Origin: Colias croceus
Taxonomy: Eukaryota; Arthropoda; Insecta; Lepidoptera; Pieridae
Length of the DNA stretch: 64,000 nt
Assembly: GCF_905220415.1 (NCBI RefSeq)
Contig: NC_059537.1
Span: forward strand, 11,317,593-11,381,592
Reading direction: 5' to 3'
Shown: piece after piece, positions 48,401 through 60,330 of the stretch
How positions within the stretch are numbered: the first letter of the stretch is position 1
Layout of the letters: each line of letters begins with the position of its first letter
Notes under the pieces: generated by a model
What the model was told of the DNA's origin: nothing
The model's database searches: none
Seen by the model: the letters and a program-made list of their open reading frames with translations, nothing else
Made by a program: the position numbers and the translations under genes

Positions 48401-50657
48401 TTTATTGTGACAGTTTAAAATATCTCCAACAACAATATCAGTCTCAAGGTTTATGACATCAGTCTCCTTTGAGAGTATCATTGGGAGGATCCAATACAGA
48501 CTTCCATTACAAAATATTGCGTGATTTTATTGCAATTTAAATAAATTTAAACTGATCATTCAATGACGTCACACGATGCAGAATCTCATTTAAAATGCAA
48601 CGTTTCATTGCGTGCATTCGTTCCAGTATATGCTATCAATATTGAATTATACACAAACAGTTCATATTTGTTATAGACACACATAAATTACACGCTCATT
48701 TTGATTTGCCTCGTGCAAATAAAGGCCACTATCTAAGGGCGAAAACAAAACTTGATCTTGCTCGAATAGAGCGTTGAATTCTGACTAAATAAGAGTCGTT
48801 ACAGATAAATATTTTAGCGAAAGCTTAGTATGGGATCACTGATCCGTGCCGTGTGTGAAAATTGTCCTGAAATATTTATTATTTACTAGCTTCCGCCCGC
48901 GACTCCGTCCGCGCGGATGTCGGTCTTCGCGTGGATGGTTTATTTCTCCATTTTGAGTAACTCTAACAATGACATCTTATAAATATCTATTATAAAGACC
49001 AAATACGGCTCGACCTATAATAATACGCAACGTGTGTACGCGGTTCTACAGAACAATGTCTATGGATAAAACTGAAAAATTAAGATAATTTTTTTTCTAC
49101 GTATTTTTCCAGGATAAAAAGTATCCTATTTTACGCCCAGGATAATAAGGTATAATTATACCAAGTTTCATCCAAATCGAACCGTTAGTTTTCACGTGAT
49201 GTCTTCACATACAGACAGACAGACAGACAGACAGACAAAAATTTTTTTAAACACATATTTGGGTTTGGTATCAATCCAGTAACACCCCCTGCTATTTATT
49301 TTTTCAATATTTTCAATGTACAGAATTGACCCTTCTACAGATTTATTATATGTATAGATTACCTGTGGATATTACTGTTAGATATGTATATTTATAACAC
49401 AGATTATTACATTTCATTAGATTTATGGATGAATGACAGGTTCATATTACATTTCCTTATACGATACTGACCTAAACATATTATGGGCATCTTTGGCTGT
49501 CTAACTTAAAAACTATAATAGAAAAAAACCGGCCAAGTGCGAGTCGGGCTCGCGCACAAAGGGTTCCGTAGCAGCAAATATAATAAACTTATTATTTACA
49601 GTTAAATCAACCTATCTCAAAAACTATAAGAGATACTTTGATCAAACCAAAAATCGTTGAAAGAGTTAATTAGCATGCATCACCTCTATTTTTTTTAGAA
49701 TTTTATACCCCGTAGTTATAAAAATAGAGGGGGGGGGATATACTTTTTACGACTTTGAGAGCTGATATCTCAAAAACCGTTCACTTTAAGAAAAATGTTT
49801 TTTAGAAAACTTTATATCATTTTAAAAGACCTTTCCATTGATACCCCACACGGGTATGTACATCGAAAAAAAAAATTTCATCCCTCAGTTACATGTATGG
49901 GGGGCCCCACCCCCAATTCTTTTTTTTACTATTTAGTGTCATATTTTTGTAGCGGTTCATACAACACATATTCCCATCAAATTTCATCACTGTAGTACTT
50001 ATAGTTTCCGAGTAAATCGGCTGTGACAGACGGACAGACGGACAGACGGACAGACGGACATGACGAAACTATAAGGGTTCCGTTTTTGCCATTTTGGCTA
50101 CGGAACCCTAATAATCTATACATATAATAAAATATATCTTAAAATTGTTCGCATTACTAACTTAACAACGAAGTAAATAAAGAAAGAAGTAAGTATTTGT
50201 AATAAAGAAAGTGCCGAAGAAAGAAAAACGCTACCTATTTAACCTACTAAAAAAGATTGGAGATGCCGGGGATCGAACCCGGGGCCTTTCACATGCAAAG
50301 CGAACGCTCTACCACTGAGCTACATCCCCGATATCTACTGAATCGGAATATTAAATTACAATTTATTATTCACTAGCTTCCGCCCGCGACTCCGTCCGCG
50401 CGGATGTCGGTCTTCGCGTGGATGGTTATTTTTCCATTTTGAGTACCTCTGTCAATAACATCTTATAAATATCTATTGGACCCAATTCCCAAATACGGCT
50501 AGGCCTATAATAATACGCAACGTGTTAATTTTTTTCTACGTATTTTTCCAGGATAAAAAGTATCCTATTTTACGCCCAGGATAATAAGGTATAATTATAC
50601 CAAGTTTCATCGAAATCGAACCGCTAGTTTTCACGTGATGCCTTCACATACAGACAT

Positions 50658-50706
<49 letters not shown>

Positions 50707-53700
50707 AATTTTTTTAATCACATATTTGGGTTTGGTATCGATCCAGTAACACCCCCTGCTATTTATTTTTTCAATATTTTCAATGTACAGAATTGACCCT
50801 TCTACAGATTTATTATATGTATAGATTTATAGTTTTCAATGTCTTCAAATTGTATCGCCTTAATCGAGAAATGTGAGGCTCAGGAAGCTTTTCAGAGTTT
50901 CAAATTTTCCATTTTAATATGTTTTTTTTTAATAGGTGTATTGATGCGTATTAAATATCAGTACCTACTCATTATTATATAGTACTAATAGTAATTAACT
51001 GAAGAGATTTTGTTTGTTTGGTTGGTTGAACGCTATTCTTAGGAACTAGGATTCCGATTTTAATTCTTTCAGTGTGAGATAGTCCATTCAGCGACGCTGC
51101 GTGCGGCATATAGGCCTATAGGAACTAAGACCAATATTAGCGTAGAAATGCGGGTAAAACCGCGGATAACAGCTAGTTTAAAATAATACCTGTGATCCGT
51201 TCCGACATGGGCTAGACGTAGCGTACATGCTATCCACTTTACTGCTCTGCATTTCACCGCAGCTCCTGAAATTAAAATGTAAACATTTAAAAACAATACT
51301 ATTTATTTATATTTTGTAAAACATTTTTGAAACAATACCCTTTATTTATATTTTTGTTTGCATTAACAACATGGTATGTTTATGGATAAACAATAAAACA
51401 TAACTTTAAACAATAATTGATGTTGACGATGCATAAAAGACATTTTTATCGACAGTAAATAATAATATACATGCTTCATACTATACTGTTGAAATTCTAG
51501 CGTATCTGACCGTACATTTACTTGAAAAAGCAAAGTTTTATCACACTAAACATTTCTTTCATTAGTATTAATAATTTACACACACCATCGCAATATGCAA
51601 CAAAAACCTCCACTGACATTCACGCCAAAAGGAACCTTAACAACTCTATAAAAAGATCATATTGCCTTGCACACATATCTCTAAATCTCACATTATATTA
51701 AAATTTCACACTTACCATACAGAATCATTAGACCCGGGTTCAGAACAACCATACAGAAGCATGTGGTGTGCTGTGTGCATTGACGCATTGGGTTTGAAGC
51801 CCACTGGAACATAGAATAATATAATTAAATCATGATGTAAAAAACTAAAAGTGATGATAACAAGTTTTTGGAATAGAAATAAAAATATTAATAATATATG
51901 CCATTTAAATTAATATTGTATCTTGCATTCAGTTCGATATTTCACTACTAATTCTATGTTGCATTCAGTTTGATATTTCACTACTAATTCATAAAACAAT
52001 GATTAAAAAAATCTGTCTCAATCTAATTATATTAACCCATTGACCACCGAGCGGCCCAATGAGACCACGACACAATAGATTTTCTATTGTGTCTGTGATT
52101 CCGGGGGGCGGGGGCTGAGGGATTAAACCTCATTATCTAGCAGATATGGTGATGTTTATTAAATAGTAAAATAACTATTATGTTATTTAATTAATGATGA
52201 TAAATAAGACACATACCCCAATTTACACAGAAATAGGGGATTTCCATTTTATCAGAATATTGTATAACTGAGGTTATCCCGGAGACCTTTTGACATGTAC
52301 AGAAATAATTATTTAAAATGATGCATAATAATTATTATAATGAATGTTACTAGATTAGATAAGTATTATTTAATATGCCTAAGTATAGTTACCTACTATT
52401 AATGATAGAGATTGAGGGATTTACATAACCTTTTTCAATATATTAATGCATAACCAGTAGACTTAAAATGACTAAAAGCATACTTATATGAACTAACTAT
52501 ATTAATTTATTTTGTTCTTTAAAAATATTTATCAGTTTTAAAATTTTGAGAACATAATGAAATTCTGCTAAAACTAGCTAGTAGGTGTATGTAGCCATTT
52601 TAACTACAATTTTAGCTGAGATAATAACACTACTGCCAATAAAGGCTTAATATCATTGAGATAGACATAACCATCAATTAAAAAACAATCACTCACAAAT
52701 TGGTAAACCCATCTTAGAGCTTCAATACCAGACACATTCACACATTAAGATGTTGATTAAAAAAAAGAGCGTGTGCGCCGAGCACAGATGTCAGAAGTGA
52801 AACTTCTTTAGCAAGATTCAAAGATACCAAAATCGTCGCCTTACTCTATGACGTGACGGAATTGCAATGACGCCATCTTGAAATTTTTCTCTCAATGCGC
52901 ATAAAGAAGTTTCACTTCAAAAAACTATATTATTAAGTTATTCCTTACCTATATAAAAGTTTTGAGTTGGCGATATTCTAATAGGTGTACATAGATACAG
53001 CTCATCCTGAAACAAACAAAAAAATTAAGATCAATGATAAACAGTAATTGCACAATGTACCCACATGAAAACAACATTTACATACATTATAACATGTAAA
53101 AATCCAATATTGTTAAATGACCTATATTTAGACTGTACAATGAAAGACAATTTGTCTAAATGCCTTTATCTGTTATCATAAAAAAACAAAATATATTAAA
53201 TTGAATTACCTAGTTACTTCATAATATTTGGAGGAGAGCATAAAAACTAATGCCATTTCAGAAGAGTTTATTTTTATTTTCAGTACTTAACCCTTTTTAG
53301 TCTGTACTTCCCAGCTATAAAGTAATTTTAAGAGCATCAAAATTACCTTATGAACACTTGCAGATTTTCCTTATTCAATATTTACATGAATATTATGTCC
53401 TTAATGTGATCTTTACACTGGTATGTGGAACTAAACAGACATGACCAATTCAAAAACCTTATTATTTTTATAATAAACTTTGCAAATCTTTATATAAAAT
53501 AACTAGCATAGTGTTTTTTTCGCAATAAAAGGTAGTCTATGTTCTTTCTCAGGGTCTAAAGATTGTCTGTGCCAAATTTCATCAAAATCGGTTAAGAGGT
53601 TTAAGTGGGAAAGCGTACTTAACAGACAGACAGACAGACAGAGTTACTTTCGCATTTATAATATTATAGTAGGGTTACATGATGCTAATGCACAATATCT

Positions 53701-54591
53701 CTACCCAATATTTAAATAGATGTAACTCTATTTAGTTATAGAAACAAGCAAATAAAAATATTTGCAAAATTGTATATTAACTAGCTATTATGAGATTAGA
53801 ATCAGAACAAAATTGTTAATTTATTCTTTTATTGTGCTGTATTATAACTACAATTTTACAATTATGTTGTTTGTTGAATGTATATTGTATAAATGGAATT
53901 ACATACTTTGCTGTTGAATTATGAGGAACCTATTACAAATATAATTCGTTCGGAAATGTTGGAGTTTATGAAGCAATTTTCAATATTTTAATGGCTTTAT
54001 TTTGAAATTCACAAATTAGAAAAATCACACCATAATTGTATTTTTTAATGGTATAGTAAGGTAAACGAGCTGGCGCTTGGCGGAAAAGAGAAAAATATGT
54101 TTTCCTGAAGGTCTTTCATGCAAGAACCATAGAAATTTCAAGAGTAATTAAATTATGCAATATGGAATTCTTTTATCTATTTACAGATAAGCAGTAACTG
54201 TTTGATTAGAGCCTTATTGCTCCATGGATCAATAGATAACAGCATCATATTTGTAATAACTTTTTTACTTTCTATAAAGCATCAATAAACTCTATTTTAA
54301 TGTTTAATTTTGAAGATTTTGAAGAATTATAAAAAAAAATCGCACTTTGTAGCTAATTATAGAATCCTTCCCTGATCTAGCTTAACAGAAAAATAAATCT
54401 AGAATCTTAGCCTGTTATCCACGTACCTATATTTTTTATTTACTTAGTAAATAGGAAAAAATACTTACTCTGTGGGGATATACATTAGGCATGAGTAAAT
54501 CGTATGTATCCACTTCATATGAAAAAACTACCAGTATATTTAAGGAAATAATAAAAATTAACACTTTAAACAAGTTATTTAAACTTTCCAT
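42490..54591 (-). CDS. Phm: Peptidylglycine alpha-hydroxylating monooxygenase (PHM), nine coding exons
   Basis: Copper enzyme of the secretory pathway that hydroxylates the alpha carbon of C-terminal glycine in neuropeptide precursors, the first step of amidation. Coding exons on the minus strand: 54591-54469, 53006-52949, 51803-51716, 51265-51190, 48127-48001, 47656-47608, 45522-45377, 44653-44464, 42658-42490. Every intron has GT/AG ends and the phases join, giving 1026 nt and 341 residues. The start is MESLNN, with a hydrophobic signal core LIFIISLNILVVF. CuA ligands: H73, H74 (AHHM) and H151 (LQVHY). CuB ligands: H218, H220 (HTHSLG) and M293 (DEMCNFY). Eight cysteines would fit four disulphides. 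There is no lyase (PAL) domain, as expected for insects, where the two activities are separate genes. The length is close to known insect PHMs. Introns are loaded with repeats. Confidence 0.95.
43225..44316. mobile_element. TA-flanked DNA element in the last Phm intron
   Basis: Ends CAGTAAGGAAACT and, inverted, CAGTTAGGAAACT, with TA at 43223-43224 and 44317-44318. A run of 13 C's follows the left end and a G run precedes the right end. No transposase is seen. Tc1/mariner-like by target site only. Confidence 0.65.
44750..44836 (-). repeat. tRNA-derived SINE (copy 2) in a Phm intron
   Basis: Minus strand: cgattgctctggcgggatcac, A-box-like ATGGCCGTGAAGG, B-box GGTTCGAAAC, then an A/T-rich tail. 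Same family as 5410-5530 but shorter between the boxes. Confidence 0.65.
45579..47265. mobile_element. Fold-back DNA transposon with arms of about 600 bp in a Phm intron
   Basis: CAGGGTTACTGGTAATTAGA at both ends, inverted, with TA at 45577-45578 and 47266-47267. The arms (about 45579-46200 and 46640-47265) are near-complementary. The short unique centre holds a transposase-like N-terminal ORF. The ends resemble those of the MITE at 10343, suggesting related transposase recognition. Tc1/mariner-type by target site. Confidence 0.8.
46317..46580 (+). pseudogene. Transposase N-terminal helix-turn-helix domain (DUF4817-like), truncated
   Basis: From the ATG at 46317 (MAAEPHDHLPRLREF) it encodes 87 residues: EYADILFCYGFANGVA, then YQSRFPQRRLPYKSVFEGVY and RRLRETG. 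The 'EYADM...YG.A.G.A..A...Y..RFP.RR.P....F....RLRETG' pattern is that of the insect DUF4817 DNA-binding domain, found at the N-terminus of mariner-like transposases. The original frame ends at 46580, but another frame continues RVYQSEEEEQIIHMFELD through 46540-46600, where the family carries its next conserved stretch. So a single frameshift, then loss of the catalytic part, is likely. The domain would bind the element's ends. Confidence 0.6.
47367..47580 (-). repeat. Lepidopteran 'ttcgcccgcg' SINE-like repeat in a Phm intron
   Basis: Near-identical to the copy at 13822-14032, in the same orientation. It ends 28 bases before the donor site at 47607. Confidence 0.75.
47707..47761 (-). repeat. 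55-bp exact copy of the end of a Phm exon and its donor site
   Basis: 47707-47761 equals 47976-48030 base for base. The copied block covers the last 30 bases of the exon 48127-48001, including the H151 codon, plus the GTAAGT donor and the start of the intron. Confidence 0.95.
48885..49359 (+). repeat. 'actagcttccgcccgcg' repeat with (GACA)n, copy 1
   Basis: Starts actagcttccgcccgcgact, has a (gaca)n run near 49212, and ends ctacagatttattatatg. Related full copies: 50372, 61879 (inverted) and 63399. Probably a SINE or the 3' end of an RTE-type LINE. Confidence 0.7.
49525..50111 (+). repeat. 'ggccaagtgcgagtcgg' repeat
   Basis: Opens aaccggccaagtgcgagtcg, then gggttccgtag; ends in (gacagacg)n followed by aactataagggttccgtttt and tacggaaccct. 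Widely repeated in Lepidoptera from memory; class uncertain. The 66-codon frame inside is not a gene. Confidence 0.6.
50249..50254 (-). terminator. Pol III T-run terminator of the tRNA-Ala gene
   Basis: TTTTTT on the minus strand, three bases after the tRNA 3' end. Confidence 0.85.
50258..50329 (-). tRNA. tRNA-Ala (UGC)
   Basis: On the minus strand: acceptor GGGGATG pairs with CATCTCC (one G-T), D arm GCTC/GAGC, anticodon stem TTCGC/GTGAA, loop TTTGCAT with anticodon TGC, T arm CCGGG/CCCGG with TTCGATC loop, discriminator A. 72 nt without CCA and without an intron. A run of six T's follows within a few bases (50249-50254 on the complement), a good pol III stop. It lies inside a Phm intron on the same strand. 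Confidence 0.96.
50372..50826 (+). repeat. 'actagcttccgcccgcg' repeat with (GACA)n, copy 2
   Basis: Same family and orientation as 48885-49359, with a longer (gaca)n run. It lacks the short gttctacaga-type segment present in the other copies. Confidence 0.7.
52760..52920 (+). repeat. MITE, 'aagtgaaacttcttta' family (copy 3) in a Phm intron
   Basis: Ends agaagtgaaacttctttag and taaagaagtttcacttc at 52793-52918, with an outside hairpin (gcgtgtgcgccgagcac). The interior matches copy 1 closely. Confidence 0.7.
53502..53673 (+). repeat. SINE-like repeat ending in 'tttcgcatttataatatta'
   Basis: Contains caaatttcatcaaaatcgg and gacagacagacagagttac; close to the copy at 8012-8191, but the opening block is eroded. 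Confidence 0.65.
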
Positions 54592-55780
54592 ATTTATTTT
54601 AATAAAATAAATCCCGCGTAGACTTAGAAATTAGCTATTCGGAAAATGTAAATAAACACTTGTGTGAGTGATGTAGATATCGTTGAGGAGTTAATTTTAT
54701 TTCCAATGTGTTCACTTATTTTCACAGCAAATAATACGACATGCACTCAGGTTGTAAAAACTAAGTACTGATGGATCAATAAACTTAATCTATAAAATAA
54801 ACAACCACTGACGACGAATCCTGATTCTACTAACGTCATACGTTTGTGTAGCCAGTAATAAAAGTTCAACCGAATTTAGAGGAATATATAAATTAATTAT
54901 TCACTATTTAGAATGTTATTAAGAGGATTTGTTTCAAGTCAAATAAATACATAATAATCATATCTCCATTAAAGTTGCAATTCCGTCTGAAAATATCACA
55001 GATTTTTAAAAGTACTGAGGTATGTTCTGCGTGTTTTAATTGAGATGGCATTTTTGTTTTTACACGATTTATCTCAAGAACATAATTATTCAGAAGTATT
55101 TCTACGCCAAATCTATTTCGGACCAAAATAGTAAATAATTAAATGTAAGTATTCTTGGGTAATTTTTGAAATCTGTGTATGGTATCATTGATCGTTTAGA
55201 AATAAATTGTTTAGATATATTATATTATTATAATGCTATATTTTATAATTAAGGAATAAACTTTAAAATATCAATTATTTTGTTCTATAATAATAATTCA
55301 CATTAAGGTGGATGTTCCGACCGTCCCTCCATACATTTTTGATTACCTCTAAACACTTAACACAGACACTATTTCTTTAAAACTAATCATTTTATCACTT
55401 CTCTATAATGAAATGTGTGCGCGTTCGACCTTTTTAATCAATAATTTACAATATTTACTTAGAAAAACAACAGTAAAATACCGGAAAAATTTGACACTTC
55501 TACAGTAGTGTGCGTGACTTTTGCCAAGCGAAACACGACATAAAGCACGACATCTAGCGCATAGACTATATACTTATTACAGATCTAGCGCGTCAATGTC
55601 TAAACGAAAGGCGATGTTTAGACATAAGACGCGCTAGATGTCGTGCATTCGCGTTCGTTATCTTATACATAATGAGCATAATTCTAATAAATCAAAGTTC
55701 TATGTAAAAATTGAGTAATTTCATTTCCAATCGTTCAAAGAAAATAACAATAAAATAAAATAAAACTAATGACCTTAGAA
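54592..55780. other. Upstream region of Phm
   Basis: Expected to hold the Phm promoter on the minus strand, but no clear TATA or initiator could be assigned. It contains a long imperfect hairpin at 55547-55646 (see next entry). Confidence 0.35.
55547..55646. repeat. Inverted repeat about 1 kb upstream of the Phm start
   Basis: gcacgacatctagcgc is matched by its complement at 55631-55646, and atgtctaaac pairs with gtttagacat around an 8-base loop. The left arm carries an extra 31 bases ending in a second ctagcgc. Confidence 0.75.
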
Positions 55781-58700
55781 ACTATGTTTTTTTTTGTAAA
55801 CAATTTATTACTCATTATTGTTCGTCCGTCGTAGGTCTGTAAACTGTATTGTACACTGAAGGTAAATGGTACTGTAGGTACTTTAGTTCGGCGTCGTCGT
55901 CGGCTTGATATAAATTACATTCTTGATTTCATTGACACGCGCTATGATTTGCGCGCGGAATTTCTTGTGTTGTGAATTTATTTTTGTATGCTATGCATTT
56001 TAATTGATTCAAATTGCAATGTTTCTCTAGTATGCATTTGAGACTATATTGTAAATTGTAATAATTGATCGTGGGTATAGTAATTAATTATTCTAATAAC
56101 GCAATTAGTAATATATGTATTTTCGGTGGGATTCAAAACAAAAAATTGGCCCGTGATTTTTATGAAATTTCACCACATTGCAAATCACATCAATCATAGT
56201 TCATACACATGTATGACGAAAGTGATTAGTATTGTGGCTAACATTGACTCATCAGTTCATCACTGAAACCAGTGATAAATCAGTACCTATATCATATTGT
56301 GTTTGAATATTTTTAAACAATGATATAAGTATACAATTATTATAAATCGGTAAACTATCAAAGTAATCACAAACTTGCAAACATTGGTAAAATGTCCAGT
56401 AGTTTATGAGCCTATTCATTACAATCAAACAAACAAACAAAGTTTTCCTCTTTATAATATTAGTGTAGACAAACACTATGAATACGATCACGAATGCAAA
56501 TTCGGGGATTTTCTAATTATTGCTAAATAATAATTGAATTCGTTTTGAAATACTCTATAATTTTTAGTGTATAAATATTAAATAGACATTTATAATGTGG
56601 TGCTCATTTTTTTTGTACTGCTAACGCTATTGTAGGTACCTATTTTCGTTGTTTTATTTCAAGTGAACACGGCCATACAATTTTGTCACGAGCCGCCTAT
56701 GATTGTAGGTACTTTTGTTAGGCTCCTTCGTCGTCCGCGTCGCGTCCGCGTCGGCTCGAAAGTTCTTGATTTCATTGTCACGCGCTATGATTTGCGCGCG
56801 GATTTTCTTGTGTTGTGAATTTATTTTTGTATTATTATTATTTTTTATTTTTTTTTTATTTTATTGATTCAAATAAAATATTTCACTAGTATGCATTTGA
56901 GACTATATTGTATTATGTATAATTTATCGTAGGTATAGTTATTCTTATAACGCAGTTATATTTTCGGTGGGACAATTTGACCCGTGATTTTTCTGAAATA
57001 TCACCACGTTGCAAATCACATCAATCATACACATAACACACGTATGACGAAAGTATAGTGGCTAACATTGACTCATCAGTTCATCACTGAAACCAGTGAT
57101 AAATCAGTATATCATATTTTATTGTGTTTGAATATTTTTTAAACAACGATATATACAATATTATTATAAATCGGTAAACTACCAAAGTACTTCCGAATTT
57201 TCAGACAGACAAACAAGTAGTTTGAACACGCAGTTTTCTTATACTAGTAGCAAAAATCAAAACCATAATATTATGTTTACCTACTATATTTTACTAAAAG
57301 TCGAGTGCGTCGAAATCGTAAATAATAATATAATGTTTTTCACCTTCCTGGTTATTTTCCCATAGTAAATAGTGTTTTAGGTTTGTTGTTGTAGGTAGGA
57401 ATAATAATAATAATTATTCTTACTTGTTGGTTATGAAATGTATATTGAAATAATTTACTTTTACAAATCATTAGTGATATTAGTTTTGAGTGAAAATGCT
57501 TGGATCAGCATAATATTATATGGTACTTCAAATACATGTTTTGATAAAAAAACAATAGTGTAATAAAATAAAACTGCGTTTTATTGTAATCAATGTTGAC
57601 AGTTTTAAATTCCAAAATTATTGATCAATAAAATAGTTTACACCAACAAATATAACTTTTATTTTTATAACTATCGTTCATAATATAAACCGTAGCAGGT
57701 GGCGTTTTGAAGTTCTGTCTACTCATACAGAAAAATGGAAAACTTGTTTTTTTTGTAAACAATTTATTACTCATTATTGTTGTTTGGCTGTGTGTTTGGC
57801 AACTCGAAGCGTGGTCGTCCGTCGTAGGTACTTTTGTTCGGCGTCGCGTCGTCGCTCGTCCGCGTCGGCTTGATATAAAACATTCTTGATTTCATTGACA
57901 CGCGCTATGATTTGCGCGCGGAATTTCTTGTGTTGTGAATTTATTTTTGTATGCTATGCATTTTAATTGAATCAAATTGCAATATTTCTCTAGTATGCAT
58001 TTGAGACTATATTGTAATAATTGATCGTGGGTAGGTATAGTAATTAATTATTCTAATAACGCAATTATATTTTCGGTGGGATTCAAAACAAAAAATTGGC
58101 CCGTGATTTTTATGAAATTTCACCACATTGCAAATTATATATTATACAATTACAATTACAATTATTATAAATCGGTAAACTATCAAAGTAATCACAAACT
58201 TGCAAAATATGCTTTTCCGAATTTTCAGACAGACACACAATTTTATTAGTTTGTTTTAGCAAAGTAGGTACCTATACCTATACGCTTACGTCGCGCGTCG
58301 CGTCGCGTCGTCGAAAACGGTGCGCCCAGAAACAAACATACCTACCTAATTCAGTTACAATCCTTTTTTTGTTCCGTAATATATTGTATTCTAATACGAT
58401 TTTTTTTATTCGTCGGCCAGTTCTACTAGGTATAAAAAGATAAAATTGAAATATAATTATTGTAGCGACAGCCATATGTTACTATGTTTTCGTAAATATG
58501 TTTTTCACCTTCCTGGTTATTTTCACATAATCTTATATATATATAAATGAATCGCAAAATGTGTTGGTAAGCGCATAACTCGAGAACGGCTGAACCGATT
58601 TCGATAATTCTTTTTTTATTATATTCCTTGAAGTACGAGGATGGTTCTTATGTAGAGAAAACGTAAACATGTACCACGGGCGAAGCCGGGGCGGACCGCT

Positions 58701-59100
58701 AGTCTAATATAAAAATGAATCGCAAAATGTGTTGGTAAGCGCATAACTCGAGAACGGCTGAACCGATTTCGATAATTCTTTTTTTATTATATTCCTTGAA
58801 GTACGAGGATGGTTCTTACTTCTTATGGAGAGAAAACGTAAACATGTACCACGGGCGAAGCCGGGGCGGACCGCTAGTAAATAATAAAATAATAAATAGT
58901 GTATTAGATTTGTTATTGTATCTTGTATACCTACGAATAATTATTCTTACGTCTTGTTGGGAAATGTTCAAATACCTACCTATTGAAATAATTTACTGTT
59001 ACATATCATTAGTGTTATTAGGTAGTTTTGAGTGAATAGGCATGGATCAGAAATTCAGAATATAATATGCTACTAACTACTCAAATACATACACGCCAAA
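55780..59100. repeat. Three diverged tandem copies of a segment of about 0.8 kb
   Basis: Copy 1 about 55780-56520, copy 2 about 56690-57540, copy 3 about 57740-59100. Shared landmarks: a CGTCG-rich run, then tcttgatttcatt, cacgcgctatgatttgcgcg, agtatgcatttgagactata, ttcggtgggat or a variant. Copies 2 and 3 also share gtttttcaccttcctggtta. Copy 3 holds two inserted SINE-like units. No coding potential seen. Confidence 0.8.
58543..58878. repeat. Two tandem SINE-like units
   Basis: 58543-58703 and 58704-58878 are near-identical. Each has aatgaatcgcaaaatgtgtt, ctcgagaacggctgaaccg and ends gccggggcggaccgctagt. The end block is the inverse of the start of 8012-8191. Confidence 0.8.
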
Positions 59101-59549
59101 CTTGTTTTACATTCACGCCATCTAGAGTTCAATCTTTATCATTTTTGTATACGTCTGTGTGTGTAAACGACCCTGTATGCAATGACAGATGTTAAAACGC
59201 ATGGTTTTACCGAATTGGGTGGATTTTAAGGCAATGATATGACATATTTAAATAAAATATAATATTCAGTAATCGCCATGACTATTCCTACGACCTTAAT
59301 CTTTTCCAATTACGCAAAAACTCAAATAAACTAGAAATGTAGAATTCAGCGCCATCTAGCGGGACATTGGCTGGGAACAGATCGTAGCAATCACCTCTTT
59401 CATTGAAATCAAGATATAAAGCGACATCTACAGTTTGGTACCGCAAAACGTCAAAGCGATGGAGTTATGTCATAATTTGATAGTAATACAATAGATGGCA
59501 GTTTAATCAAAATTTTAAACAAAAAAAAACCATAAAAATAATGATTAAT

Positions 59550-60330
59550 GAAAGGGCGTAGGGATGTGACGACCCCATCGCCCACGGTTGGAATATCTGT
59601 TGTCTACGTGACAACAGATATTGGGGTGTCGGGGTGTCGGGGAGTAGCGACCCCGCGGGAACCGAGTGCTCCCGGGGGAGGCCCCTGTCTTCATCTCCGG
59701 CTTGCCTTCACCGGCCGGTCGGAGTGAAGCCTGACGAGGACAGGACCCCCACCTCTGGCTTGCCTTAACCGGCCGGCCAGAGTGGAGTCGCGAGAGCTTT
59801 TAGCTCGAAGGGTGGAAGCGAAGCGTAAGTGGCGAGTGGGCACGTGATGCTGGACCCTCAGGGAGCGCGTGATCGTAGTTTAAAGTCCAAGGACGCCTCT
59901 CCACCCTTAGCTGCTCGCAATATGTTGCCCCCTTGTCGCACTATTGCAGCGACTTATTTCGGGGGCCCATACAGTGAGAGGGCGAGTCACCACCTGCCAA
60001 CATATTTTTACTTTCTTTTAGTAGAAAGGCAGGTGTCATAGTTTCCAATAGTCCCCAAATACCGGCCCATTTAACATCCCACTCCATAGCCCAGTTTATT
60101 TTGTTTTTCCATATCTCGAAATAGTCCTACATCGGCCGCAGACTGCCTAGGACTGTATCTCTATAGTGCAGTCATGGGCAGGCTGCGGCTGGTGTCCCAC
60201 AACACAGTAAAGTTCTCTAAAGGGCCTCTGCGTGTTGGATCCGTGTCCCCACGTAAGCCTTCCAAAGGACCGGGTACCTTCCTTATGATGGTACCCGAGT
60301 ATTATGGAATGATTAATGACTTATTTATTG
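59550..60330. repeat. GC-rich repeat, probably a LINE or SINE UTR
   Basis: It has a 13-bp perfect hairpin (aatatctgttgtc and its complement, 59592-59622) and two diverged units with ggcttgcctt.accggccgg (59700 and 59757). GC content far exceeds the surroundings. The 70-codon frame inside is not supported as a gene. Family not identified. Confidence 0.45.

Noticed and set aside
49795..49995. 66-codon plus ORF
   Set aside because: Inside a dispersed repeat; chance frame.
59829..60041. 70-codon plus ORF in GC-rich DNA
   Set aside because: GC-rich DNA has few stops; no domain and the block looks like a repeat UTR.
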